DNA of 42,557 nucleotides from Gammaproteobacteria bacterium. Lineage in GTDB: Bacteria > Pseudomonadota > Gammaproteobacteria > Steroidobacterales > UBA11654. The translations under genes were made by a program, and so were the position numbers. The notes beneath the pieces were generated by a model. The model had not been told where the DNA came from, did not search any database, and was given only the letters and a program-made list of their open reading frames with translations. This document shows, one piece after another, positions 18,103 to 26,070 of this stretch (position 1 is its first letter; every line of letters begins with the position of its first letter). The stretch lies in NCBI GenBank assembly GCA_002691465.1, contig NZHP01000017.1, positions 1 to 42,557 on the forward strand. The letters run 5' to 3'.

Positions 18103-19332
18103 ATGAACTTCGATTATTCAGAAAAAGTTTTGGATCTCATGAGTAAATTAAATGCCTTTATGGATGAAAATATTTATCCCAATGAAGCAGCTTATGCTGA
18201 ACACTTCAAAACAACAGAGGACAAATGGAAAGCAGCGCCAATCATGTCTGAACTCAAATGCAAAGCCAGAGATGCAGGACTTTGGAATCTTTTTCTTCCA
18301 GACTCAGAAAATGGTGCTGGACTAAATAACCTAGAATATGCGCCGCTTGCAGAAATCATGGGACGTGCACCATGGTGTTCGGAAGCTTTCAACTGCAGCG
18401 CACCAGACACTGGGAATATGGAAGTACTGGATCGGTACGGCACTGATGAGCATAAAAATGAATGGTTAAGTCCTCTCCTGAATGGTGAAATCAGATCGGT
18501 CTTCTGTATGACAGAGCCTGCTGTGGCTTCATCAGATGCAACAAATATTGAGTCGCCAATTGTAAGAGACGGTGACCATTATGTGATCAATGGAAGAAAA
18601 TGGTGGAGCTCAGGTGCAATGAATGAAGATTGCAAGCTCATCATATTCATGGGTAAAACTGATCCGGATAATCCAAGCAGACATAAACAACAATCGATGA
18701 TTCTTATACCAATGGATACGCCTGGCGTGAATGTAATTAGACCGCTTTCAGTATTTGGCGGATATGACTATCCACATGGGCATGCAGAAGTTGAATTTAA
18801 AGATGTGAAAGTTCCAGTTGAGAACATGCTTTTAGGAGAAGGAAGAGGCTTTGAAATCGCTCAAGGCAGGCTTGGCCCAGGAAGAATTCATCATTGCATG
18901 AGGCTAATTGGCATGGCGAGCAGAGCTCTCGAAATGATGTGTATAAGAGCAGAAAAGAGGATTGCTTTCGGTAAGCCCTTGAGCGCACAAGGCTCAGTGA
19001 GAGAGTCGATTGCAGTTTCTGCGAGCGAAATCGAGCAGTCAAGGTTACTCACGCTTAAGGCTGCTGACAAGATGGATAAGTATGGAAACAAAGAGGCAAG
19101 CGATCTAATCAGTATGATTAAAGTTGTGGGGCCAAGAATGGCGTGTAATGTCATTGACAGAGCTATACAAGTTCATGGTGGTGGTGGTGTCTCGGATGAC
19201 TTTTTCTTGGCAGAAGCTTATGCCCATGCAAGAACCCTGAGATTGGCTGATGGCCCAGATGAGGTGCATTTGGCGTCCCTTGCAAAAAAAGTGCTCAAAC
19301 AGGAAGCGATGATTGACGCAGGAAGGGCCTAA
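18103..19332 (+). CDS. Acyl-CoA dehydrogenase, LvaC/ACAD11-like
   Basis: Flavin-dependent acyl-CoA dehydrogenase-fold enzyme (409 aa). Evidence includes [37 protein letters not shown] and [13 protein letters not shown]. Near the C-terminus, where ordinary family members read YEGT, it has LADGPDEVH (residues 381-389), the wording I associate with ACAD10/ACAD11 and bacterial LvaC. In Pseudomonas putida levulinate catabolism LvaC acts with the kinase LvaA to turn 4-hydroxyacyl-CoA into a 2-enoyl- or 3-hydroxyacyl-CoA. The next gene is an LvaA-like kinase, which supports this reading. AAGGAG at 18091-18096 gives a strong ribosome site inside the end of the exonuclease gene. Confidence 0.88.
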   Translation: MNFDYSEKVLDLMSKLNAFMDENIYPNEAAYAEHFKTTEDKWKAAPIMSELKCKARDAGLWNLFLPDSENGAGLNNLEYAPLAEIMGRAPWCSEAFNCSAPDTGNMEVLDRYGTDEHKNEWLSPLLNGEIRSVFCMTEPAVASSDATNIESPIVRDGDHYVINGRKWWSSGAMNEDCKLIIFMGKTDPDNPSRHKQQSMILIPMDTPGVNVIRPLSVFGGYDYPHGHAEVEFKDVKVPVENMLLGEGRGFEIAQGRLGPGRIHHCMRLIGMASRALEMMCIRAEKRIAFGKPLSAQGSVRESIAVSASEIEQSRLLTLKAADKMDKYGNKEASDLISMIKVVGPRMACNVIDRAIQVHGGGGVSDDFFLAEAYAHARTLRLADGPDEVHLASLAKKVLKQEAMIDAGRA

Positions 19333-19337
19333 TAATC

Positions 19338-20369
19338 TTGGATAAAAATTCTGTTCATTCGCTTGATCATCAGAAGCTTTCTGAGTTTCTAACTAACAAT
19401 CTTCCTCAAACAGGTGAGTTAAAAGAAATTAGTAAGTTTGGAACTGGCCAATCAAATCCAACTTATCTCTTGATAACTTCGAATGGGAAATACGTCTTAA
19501 GAAAAAAGCCGCCAGGAAAGTTGTTGCCTTCTGCTCATGCAGTTGACAGAGAGTACAGGATCATAAAAGCTCTGGAAAAAACATCGGTTCCAGTTCCAAA
19601 AACTCTGATGCTTTGCGATGACGAAGAAGTGATCGGAACCATCTTTTATCTCATGGATCATGTTGACGGAAAAATTCACTGGGATCCAACATTGCCAGAA
19701 TTAGATTCAAGTGACCGAAAAGAAATCTATCAACAAACAGTCGATGTATTGGCAGCGCTTCACTCTATCGATGTTGAGAAAGAGAGACTGATGGATTTTG
19801 GAAAACCAGGAAATTATTTTCAGCGTCAAGTTGGTCGATGGATAAAGCAGTATCGTGCAGCAGAGACTGAGACATACTCTGAGATTGAATCATTGATTTC
19901 TTGGCTTGAAAAAAATATGCCTGACGATGATGGCATGATTTCCATCGTTCATGGTGATTATCGTCTGTACAATATGATCTTCAGTCACTCTGAGAACAAG
20001 ATTCTGGCTGTTTTAGATTGGGAACTATCAACAATCGGTCATCCTTACGCTGACCTGGCTTATCAGTGCATGAACTGGTATATCCCAAAAATAGGCATTA
20101 CCCCGGGATTATATGGACTTTCTTTAGATGGAACAGGTATTCCAACCGAAAAAGAATATGTTGATTCATACTGCAAAAAAATGGGAATTGATCACATTCC
20201 AAACTGGCCATTTTATCTTGCTTTTGGGTTCTTTCGATTGGCTGGCATTGCGCAGGGTGTCTATAAGAGGTCTATTATGGGAAATGCTTCAGCAAAAAAT
20301 GCAGGTGAACTTGGTGCTGCAGTTCCAATACTTGGAAAAATTGCAAATGGTATAATTCAAACAAAATGA
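19338..20369 (+). CDS. APH-fold phosphotransferase, LvaA/ACAD10-11 kinase-like
   Basis: Aminoglycoside-phosphotransferase-fold kinase (343 aa). It has a nucleotide-loop segment GTGQSNPTYLL, the Lys-containing strand KYVLRKKPPG, a catalytic loop HGDYRLYN (D207, N212) and a metal-binding Asp in LDWE (D227). Not an antibiotic-resistance gene: in ACAD10/ACAD11 this domain is fused to the dehydrogenase, and bacterial LvaA phosphorylates the 4-hydroxyl of 4-hydroxyacyl-CoA. Here the two are separate neighbours five bases apart. The start is a TTG at 19338 with AGGAAGGG upstream; no ATG precedes the conserved region. The physiological substrate is inferred. Confidence 0.87.
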   Translation: MDKNSVHSLDHQKLSEFLTNNLPQTGELKEISKFGTGQSNPTYLLITSNGKYVLRKKPPGKLLPSAHAVDREYRIIKALEKTSVPVPKTLMLCDDEEVIGTIFYLMDHVDGKIHWDPTLPELDSSDRKEIYQQTVDVLAALHSIDVEKERLMDFGKPGNYFQRQVGRWIKQYRAAETETYSEIESLISWLEKNMPDDDGMISIVHGDYRLYNMIFSHSENKILAVLDWELSTIGHPYADLAYQCMNWYIPKIGITPGLYGLSLDGTGIPTEKEYVDSYCKKMGIDHIPNWPFYLAFGFFRLAGIAQGVYKRSIMGNASAKNAGELGAAVPILGKIANGIIQTK

Positions 20370-21607
20370 GCAAAGAAAGATATTCTCTAAAAGAAGCTTC
20401 GCGAATCAGAAAAGCACTGAGGGCAATCTCCAGTTTGAATGCTCTTGTTTATAAAGTTAGCAATGGCAAGATTTGGGGCAAATGGGGTGGAAAGTATCCG
20501 ATCATGATATTGTCTGTTTTTGGCTCTAAAACAGGAAAGGTCAGAAAGGTGCCACTTATCAAAGTCATGAATGATAATAAGCCTATCCTAGTAGCATCAA
20601 TGGGTGGAATGCCGATGCATCCAAACTGGTACTTCAATGTCATGGCAAATCCGAGAATTGCTGTTCAAATTGGCTCAGAAAAAAAATATTACCTCGCAAA
20701 AAAATTAACGGATGATGAAAAAAATAAGATCTGGCCAACCGTCTGCTCTTTCTATCCCGACTATGATAAATACAAAAAGAATACACAGAGAAACATTGGC
20801 GTTTTTTCCTGCGAAGAAAAAGCAATGTCTAAAGAATGGAGAAAATGGATATCTGAGAATATTGATCGAGGTTGCGATAAAAATGAACTTTACTCAATAC
20901 TTTATCATGAAGGATTTCATCCTGAGCTTATAGCTGCTGAACTGCATATACGTGTAGGAGATTTTAAATTACAGCCAGAAAAGAAAAAGTCAACGAAAGA
21001 GGAAAATATACAAAACATGGTCCATGCATTCAAAAATGCACACAAAGAAATTCCGATCTATACCGATGTTGGATTCAAAAAAGATAAATTGAATAAAGGC
21101 CTTCACCAAAAAATCCTCAAGTTTTACGAAGAGAACAGCGCATCACTGCAAGTTGAGAATGTTGCAGGTGGATATATAGAAACAGATGGAAAAGGCTCTG
21201 CGAGTCACACTATCGAAATGCCAAATGACCTCAGAGATGAAGTTCATCAATCATTATTGAGTAAGGCCGAAGATTGGTCTGGAATTAGATTATTGCCAAC
21301 CTATGTTTATGGAGTAAGAATCTATAATCGAGGAGCAATACTGAAGCCACATCGTGACAGAGAGGAAACCCATATCATAGGCGTGATTATCAACATCGAA
21401 CAAAAGGTAGATATACCTTGGGCTCTAGAAATTCAAGATCATCAAAAAAATAATCATGAAATTTTTCTATTGCCTGGTGAAGTAATATTTTATGAAAGCG
21501 CTACACTTGACCACGGAAGACCGGCTCCACTCGAAGGAGAAAAATTTGTCAATGTCTTTTGTCATTACATGCCTTATTTAAAAGAAGAGAACAACGATGA
21601 AATTTGA
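20366..21607 (+). CDS. Nitroreductase-like (DUF385) + 2OG-Fe(II) oxygenase fusion
   Basis: A 413-residue protein with two recognisable halves. Residues ~30-150 resemble the deazaflavin-dependent nitroreductase (Ddn/DUF385) fold: GSKTGKVRKVPLI, SMGGMPMHPNWYFNVMANP. Residues ~155-200 form a helical segment (IDRGCDKNELYSIL, EGFHPELIAAEL) I cannot assign. Residues ~300-405 are a 2-oxoglutarate/Fe(II) oxygenase: YGVRIYNRGAILKPHRD with His329 and Asp331, distal His383 in LDHGRP, and Lys393 ten residues on as probable 2OG ligand, as in prolyl hydroxylases. The metal triad is intact. It overlaps the kinase gene by four bases (ATGA) and the next gene by 11. Substrate unknown. No F420 gene is seen here, so the first domain may bind another flavin or none. 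Confidence 0.75.
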   Translation: MSKERYSLKEASRIRKALRAISSLNALVYKVSNGKIWGKWGGKYPIMILSVFGSKTGKVRKVPLIKVMNDNKPILVASMGGMPMHPNWYFNVMANPRIAVQIGSEKKYYLAKKLTDDEKNKIWPTVCSFYPDYDKYKKNTQRNIGVFSCEEKAMSKEWRKWISENIDRGCDKNELYSILYHEGFHPELIAAELHIRVGDFKLQPEKKKSTKEENIQNMVHAFKNAHKEIPIYTDVGFKKDKLNKGLHQKILKFYEENSASLQVENVAGGYIETDGKGSASHTIEMPNDLRDEVHQSLLSKAEDWSGIRLLPTYVYGVRIYNRGAILKPHRDREETHIIGVIINIEQKVDIPWALEIQDHQKNNHEIFLLPGEVIFYESATLDHGRPAPLEGEKFVNVFCHYMPYLKEENNDEI

Positions 21608-22352
21608 TGGCGCAATAGTTATCAGCGGAGGATTTGATCCCATTCACATTGGTCACCTTCGTATGATTAAGGATGCTTCGAAGCTTGGTACAAAATTAAT
21701 TGTCATTGCAAATTGTGATCGCTTCTTAGTGGATAAGAAAGGCTATGTGTTTATGCCAATTGAAGAACGGCTAGAAATCCTTGAAAGCTTTGATGGTGTT
21801 GATAGGGCTGTGGAGTCTATTGACGATGATATGACGGTTTGTAAGACAATTGAGTGGCTCGCAAAAGATGAAGATATTGCATGTTTTGCAAATGGAGGTG
21901 ATCGAAGAAATGAAGATGACATACCTGAATCTTTTGTTTGTGAAAAATATGGGATAGAAATGGAATTCAATGTCGGTGGAGGGAAAATACAATCAAGCTC
22001 TAGCCTTGTCGGAGGTGAAGTTAAAAAACCATGGGGTTCATACAAAACCTTTGAAAAGGGCAATGGTTATTTACTGAAAAGAATGACCATCAACCAAGGA
22101 GAAATACTCTCTCTTCAATCCCATGAAAACCGGTCAGAATTTTGGTATGTTTCAGAAGGCGTAGCCACCGTAGAGTGTGATGATAATACCTTCGATCTAA
22201 AGAAACATGAATCAACAAATATCCCTCAAAAATCAAAACACAGGCTCAGTAATAACTCGAATGGAATATTAAAAGTTATTGAAGTTCAGATTGGTGATCT
22301 TTTGAGTGAAGACGATATCACTCGATACGAAGATCGTTATGCCCGTGACTGA
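21597..22352 (+). CDS. Nucleotidyltransferase + phosphomannose-isomerase-type cupin fusion
   Basis: A 251-residue two-domain protein. Residues ~1-135 are a cytidylyltransferase-like domain: GGFDPIHIGHLRMI carries the HxGH motif, followed by MPIEERLEIL, ANGGDRR and KIQSSSSLV near the usual C-terminal signature. Residues ~142-250 are a cupin like the C-terminus of type II mannose-6-phosphate isomerase/ManC: KPWGSYKTFEKGNGYLLKR, LQSHENRSEFWYVSEG and PQKSKHRL, with metal-ligand-type His and Glu. It lacks the mannose-1-phosphate guanylyltransferase domain of ManC. A role in activating a phosphorylated sugar or polyol for surface glycans is a guess. It is last in the five-gene run; its end overlaps the convergent unknown gene by 16 bases. 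Confidence 0.75.
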   Translation: MKFDGAIVISGGFDPIHIGHLRMIKDASKLGTKLIVIANCDRFLVDKKGYVFMPIEERLEILESFDGVDRAVESIDDDMTVCKTIEWLAKDEDIACFANGGDRRNEDDIPESFVCEKYGIEMEFNVGGGKIQSSSSLVGGEVKKPWGSYKTFEKGNGYLLKRMTINQGEILSLQSHENRSEFWYVSEGVATVECDDNTFDLKKHESTNIPQKSKHRLSNNSNGILKVIEVQIGDLLSEDDITRYEDRYARD

Positions 22353-22726
22353 AGGTCAGAGATTTGCTTGAAAAAGTATTTGATTGAATTATCTGCGTTT
22401 TTAAATATCTTTCTGTTAATGCCACTGTCTGGCGGTGTTTCACAACCTTCTTCCAAACTAAAAGTATTGATCTGCCATGAAATCACTTCATAAGGTTCTT
22501 GATTGATGCATTCGCCAGTGACTGGATGCTCCTTCACATTTGCTGAAATATTTATCCTAAATCTGCCTGAAATGAATTCTGCTGCTTCTGGCTTGTCCGT
22601 CAGTGGATTGATTCTAAATGTTATATTAGAAGTTTCTTCTCTAAATAATTCAGATTCTTTTATTGATTTGTGAATACTTTCAAAAGAAAGACACTTATCT
22701 ACTGCTGCCTTTTTTAACGGATCCAC
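22337..22726 (-). CDS. Unknown 129-residue protein
   Basis: Not recognised. No signal peptide or membrane segment is visible. It has three cysteines (DKCLSF, GECINQ, EGCETPP) and alternating strand-like stretches (GRFRINISANV, YEVISWQINTF). The start is a GTG at 22726 whose G is also the last base of the upstream 50-codon gene's TAG stop (TAGTG), so translation is probably by re-initiation; there is no separate ribosome site. The 3' end overlaps the convergent nucleotidyltransferase-cupin gene by 16 bases. The open frame and tight coupling argue that it is real. Confidence 0.6.
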   Translation of the reverse strand: MDPLKKAAVDKCLSFESIHKSIKESELFREETSNITFRINPLTDKPEAAEFISGRFRINISANVKEHPVTGECINQEPYEVISWQINTFSLEEGCETPPDSGINRKIFKNADNSIKYFFKQISDLQSRA

Positions 22727-22878
22727 TAATCTTTTAAATAGGTTTTTGCATCATGCGGCTTTGGTGAAATGGCATTTCCGTAAAGTGCTTTTTTCTCGTG
22801 CTCTTGGTACACAGAAATCAGTGTTAGGAATAGACAGATGACCAGGATCATCAATGGAACTTTCTTATTAAATTTCAT
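22726..22878 (-). CDS. 50-residue single-span membrane protein, unknown
   Basis: Read from the sequence directly: 50 codons starting MKFNKKVPLMILVICLFLTL and ending KTYLKD. Residues 8-23 make one membrane segment preceded by three lysines, so the C-terminal ~27 residues probably face the periplasm unless the segment is cleaved as a signal. It begins 20 bases after the lipid-kinase stop and its TAG overlaps the next GTG start by one base. No strong ribosome site is visible. The membrane segment and coupling support a real gene, but there is no family match I can name. Confidence 0.55.
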   Translation of the reverse strand: MKFNKKVPLMILVICLFLTLISVYQEHEKKALYGNAISPKPHDAKTYLKD

Positions 22879-22898
22879 ATTGATGTCGATATTCTAAA

Positions 22899-23798
22899 TC
22901 ATTTGATCAAAGTTATGCATTTTTTGATCACCCTTACATCGATTGGGGTATGACCTTGATTTTCTCCATCGATATTCAGGTCATCACCCTCACTTTCCAA
23001 GCTAAAACTATTCACTTGCTTATACGTCACTCTAGGATCAAAAATATGTTTTCCAGAGAATAGCTTTAAGAAAATACTAACCACTTGTAACTTTGTGGCA
23101 CTCTTGAACATGATGATATCAATCAGTCCATCACTGAAATCAGCATCGGGTGCCATTTTCATGCCCTTGCCAGTGTATACAGTATTGAGCGCAAGAAATA
23201 GGAGAGCGTCTTCATTAATGACTTTGTCGCCCATTCTCAATACCAGCCTCTTTTTCTTCATTGCGGCAATTCCAATTAATGATGCAATGTTGTACCTGAT
23301 TCCACCCAACATTCTAAGTTGATCTGAAATTTGATTGACTCTGGATGCCATTCCCCAGCCAATTATATTGACTGCATATGAAAGCTTAGGGCCTTGTTTG
23401 ATTTCCATGGCATCAATTTTTAGTCTTTCTCCTTCAAGGATTTTCCGAATTGCCTTTTTTGGCTTTAGTTCTCCTAGAGTCTGCGCGAAAGCATTGCCAG
23501 TACCAGAAGGAATAACTGAGAAAGCTAAATCACTAGCCTTTCCAGACTGCATAAGACCGTCTGCCGTTTCATGAATAGTTCCATCTCCGCCCATTGCACA
23601 GATGACATCGCATTCGGGTATCTCATTGGACATGACGTGATTGAAAATGTCATTTCTTCCTTGGCTCTTAAATATGGTGTATTTCACATTATTCAATATG
23701 AGCTCTTCTTCTATCTCTTGGAAAATTTTTAAGGGGCTACCATTACCTGCATTAGGGTTTAAAACGAAGTGTATTTTTTCAATTTTTGAGAACGACAT
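22899..23798 (-). CDS. Diacylglycerol/sphingosine kinase-family lipid kinase
   Basis: Lipid kinase of the DAGK catalytic family (299 aa; YegS/DgkB-like). An N-terminal LNPNAGNG, the nucleotide motif GGDGTIHE and PSGTGNAFAQ are clear, and MAPDADFSDGLIDI matches the second-domain signature. It would phosphorylate a lipid such as diacylglycerol at the inner face of the membrane. The frame opens at a TTG (23804), but the ATG at 23796-23798 is the better start. It heads a minus-strand run with the 50-residue membrane protein and the 129-residue unknown, and diverges from azurin over a 119-base AT-rich gap with no clear promoter that I can defend. Confidence 0.9.
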   Translation of the reverse strand: MSFSKIEKIHFVLNPNAGNGSPLKIFQEIEEELILNNVKYTIFKSQGRNDIFNHVMSNEIPECDVICAMGGDGTIHETADGLMQSGKASDLAFSVIPSGTGNAFAQTLGELKPKKAIRKILEGERLKIDAMEIKQGPKLSYAVNIIGWGMASRVNQISDQLRMLGGIRYNIASLIGIAAMKKKRLVLRMGDKVINEDALLFLALNTVYTGKGMKMAPDADFSDGLIDIIMFKSATKLQVVSIFLKLFSGKHIFDPRVTYKQVNSFSLESEGDDLNIDGENQGHTPIDVRVIKKCITLIK

Positions 23799-23917
23799 AT
23801 ACAAAAAATATAGCTTTATCCTCTTTATTACAAAAACATTTGGTTTTATACTTCACACCGAATAAGAAATGATGTCTGCATTGCGATAATCGATGTGGAC
23901 AGTAATAAGGAGTTTGT

Positions 23918-24574
23918 GTGAGCGATTCAGGTTTAGGATTTTCAGTCAAAAGATTCATAATTTTCATTGTTGGTTGTGCAGTTGCAATACTTATTTTTGA
24001 GGGCATGGGTGAAGTTGGCGGAAGCATGATCAAAGGTCAGGTTTCAAAAACCACTAGCAAATATCATCCAGAAAGAAATGTAGATGATAGGATCAAGCCT
24101 GAATTTGTACTCGAAGACAAAGTAGCAGTTGCAAATGCTGCTAATTCTTCAGTTTCTTCGTCGGCTGATGAATGGAATGCAGAAGACTCTTGTGAACAGG
24201 TCATTGAAGGCAATGACATGCTCCAATTCAATCTCAAAGAAATGAAAGTCAGTGCTGCTTGTGCCAATGTAACAGTGATCTTGAAGCATACAGGAGTTAT
24301 GGCTGCAGAGATCATGGGGCATAACTGGGTACTCTCTAGTGACGCAGATTTTATGCCTGTTGCGACTGCAGCAGCTGGAGCTGGCTTAAAAAACAACTAT
24401 GTTCCGGTCGATGACAATCGCGTCCTTGCCGCGACTAGTATCATTGGAGGTGGTGAAAAAACCTCGGTTACTTTTTCAATTGAGAGCCTTTCAGCTGGAG
24501 ATGCATATACTTTCTTTTGCTCTTTCCCAGGCCACTACGCGATCATGAAAGGAGCTTTCAAAGTTATTGCTTAA
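23918..24574 (+). CDS. Membrane-anchored azurin (type 1 copper protein)
   Basis: Azurin-family electron carrier (218 aa, against ~128 for a mature azurin). An uncleaved-looking membrane segment (FIIFIVGCAVAILIF, ~13-27) and a Ser/Ala-rich linker (to ~90) precede the cupredoxin domain. Copper ligands are visible: His135 in GHNWVLS, Cys201, His206 and Met210 in FFCSFPGHYAIMKGAF, with azurin spacing C-x4-H-x3-M. The two disulfide cysteines (DSCEQV and SAACANV) are also kept. It starts at a GTG with AAGGAG five bases upstream. It would tether a blue copper site to the inner membrane, perhaps as acceptor from cytochromes. Confidence 0.91.
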   Translation: MSDSGLGFSVKRFIIFIVGCAVAILIFEGMGEVGGSMIKGQVSKTTSKYHPERNVDDRIKPEFVLEDKVAVANAANSSVSSSADEWNAEDSCEQVIEGNDMLQFNLKEMKVSAACANVTVILKHTGVMAAEIMGHNWVLSSDADFMPVATAAAGAGLKNNYVPVDDNRVLAATSIIGGGEKTSVTFSIESLSAGDAYTFFCSFPGHYAIMKGAFKVIA

Positions 24575-24576
24575 AT

Positions 24577-24987
24577 ATGCCAACATCAACCGCCACATAT
24601 TCTGGAGATCTCAGAACACAAAGTGTTCATACCCAATCTGGTGAGACATATATCACTGATGCCCCTGTAGACAACGAAGGTAAAGGAGCTGGTTTTTCTC
24701 CTACCGATATCGTCGCAACCGCTCTGGCTAACTGCATGCTAACAATCATGGGGATCGTTTCTAACAGAAAAGGTCTGGAGATTGAAGGGACTGAGGCCAA
24801 GATTGATAAATCCATGGGAATTGAGCCAAGAAGAATCACTGAAATCAAAATTGATTTTTATTTTCCCGTGAATTTCTCAAATGATGAAAGAAAGCTGCTT
24901 GAAAAAGCAGCTATCAATTGCCCTGTAGCTAAAAGCCTCTCATCTGATCTGAAACAGAACATACAATTCCATTACCCTTCTTCCTGA
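24577..24987 (+). CDS. OsmC/Ohr-family protein
   Basis: OsmC-superfamily protein (136 aa), probably a cysteine-based peroxidase or an uncharacterised YhfA-type member. It has the two family cysteines: ATALANCMLTIMG and INCPVAKSL. FSPTDIVATALANCM is the typical central helix. I place the start at the ATG at 24577, two bases after the azurin stop; the open frame extends upstream inside azurin without support. Co-transcription with azurin is likely. The exact subfamily is not resolved. Confidence 0.87.
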   Translation: MPTSTATYSGDLRTQSVHTQSGETYITDAPVDNEGKGAGFSPTDIVATALANCMLTIMGIVSNRKGLEIEGTEAKIDKSMGIEPRRITEIKIDFYFPVNFSNDERKLLEKAAINCPVAKSLSSDLKQNIQFHYPSS

Positions 24988-25101
24988 TATTTAATCAATC
25001 CTAAGGTATCCATCAGTTTGTTGATCTTGTGCAACAAGTCATCGATTCACTAAGAAAACTTGGTTATCATCACTAGGGAGTAATATCTGAACTGATTTTG
25101 C
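24988..25101 (+). other. Intergenic stretch before hemX with a 23-codon open remnant
   Basis: This 114-base gap has no complete gene. One plus-strand frame is open from 25005 to a TAG at 25074-25076 and reads like a protein C-terminus (LVQQVIDSLRKLGYHH). It lacks a start codon near its beginning. It may be a decayed tail of a lost neighbour or chance. A purine run (AGGGAG) at 25075-25080 is too far from the hemX ATG to serve it. Confidence 0.3.
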
Positions 25102-26070
25102 ATGAGTAATACAGAAAATAAACAGAGACCACCAATGACGGTAATCATTCTTGCGGTGATTATAGTTCTTCTCGCATCAATATCTGGATGGAATTACTAT
25201 CAAACAAATAAAAAAATATCTTCTCTATTGATTAATAACTCAACACTGCAAAGTAATTATCGAGTTGAAATTTCAACCTTAGAAGGAATTACAAAGCAAG
25301 CTCAAACTGAGCTTCTGGAGCAAAGAAAATTAATTAGTGAGATTCAGTCAAAAATTGGGTCGATTGAAGATATTGACAGACAAGACAGGGATTATTGGCT
25401 CATTTTACAAATTGAATACTTTTTAAATTTAGCTGATTCGGAACTGTTTTTGGGTCGAAATAATCAACGCGCTAACGATTTGATCAAGCAGGCGAGAATC
25501 TCTGCATTAGGCTTGTCCAAAAAAAATGAGAGTTTCTTGCTCGAGATGGATTCACTGATTGAATCAATTGACCTCTTCATCAAAAAAAATAAAGAGGATG
25601 ACATAAGATTGATCCTTGATCAGGTTGAAGACTTGATAATTGATAATTCAGAAACTTCTGCTTTATCAATAACGGAAACAATGCCCTCTTTTACAGTTGA
25701 TGGGTTGAGAGTATGGACTGAGAGTAAATTGGAAAGTTTCAAAAAAAACTGGTCTAGTATTATTCTTATTAAATCAAAATCAAACCTTGATATCACAAAA
25801 CTCTCAAGCGAAGAACAGCGTGTCATTCAATCTCTTATTATTCTTAATATTGATCTTATAAGACTTACTCTTGAATCTGGAAATGAAACAAGATATTTGA
25901 GTGCCGTTCTTGCTCTGGAAGATAAATTGGATCGTTATTATCAGAGCAAACTTAATGACAGGCCGATCCTTATTGAGAACTTAACTGCATTAAAGTCACA
26001 TCGCATGAATCCAAAAGATGTTGGCATCAAAGATTTGCTAAAAATAGTAGAGGAGATCAAGGATCAATGA
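25102..26070 (+). CDS. hemX: HemX-family membrane protein
   Basis: Single-span membrane protein (322 aa) with one N-terminal segment (VIILAVIIVLLASISGW, ~14-30), a coiled-coil region and a conserved helical domain containing DYWLILQIEYFLNLAD, as in HemX. In enterobacteria hemX lies in the hemCDXY operon, but hemC and hemD are not adjacent here. Despite the name, the enterobacterial protein is no longer accepted as a uroporphyrinogen methyltransferase and its exact role is unsettled. It overlaps hemY by four bases. Confidence 0.85.
   Translation: MSNTENKQRPPMTVIILAVIIVLLASISGWNYYQTNKKISSLLINNSTLQSNYRVEISTLEGITKQAQTELLEQRKLISEIQSKIGSIEDIDRQDRDYWLILQIEYFLNLADSELFLGRNNQRANDLIKQARISALGLSKKNESFLLEMDSLIESIDLFIKKNKEDDIRLILDQVEDLIIDNSETSALSITETMPSFTVDGLRVWTESKLESFKKNWSSIILIKSKSNLDITKLSSEEQRVIQSLIILNIDLIRLTLESGNETRYLSAVLALEDKLDRYYQSKLNDRPILIENLTALKSHRMNPKDVGIKDLLKIVEEIKDQ

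Noticed and set aside
19338-20369. APH-fold gene as aminoglycoside resistance
   Set aside because: Sequence wording and the neighbouring ACAD11-like dehydrogenase fit the acyl-CoA kinase (LvaA) branch instead.
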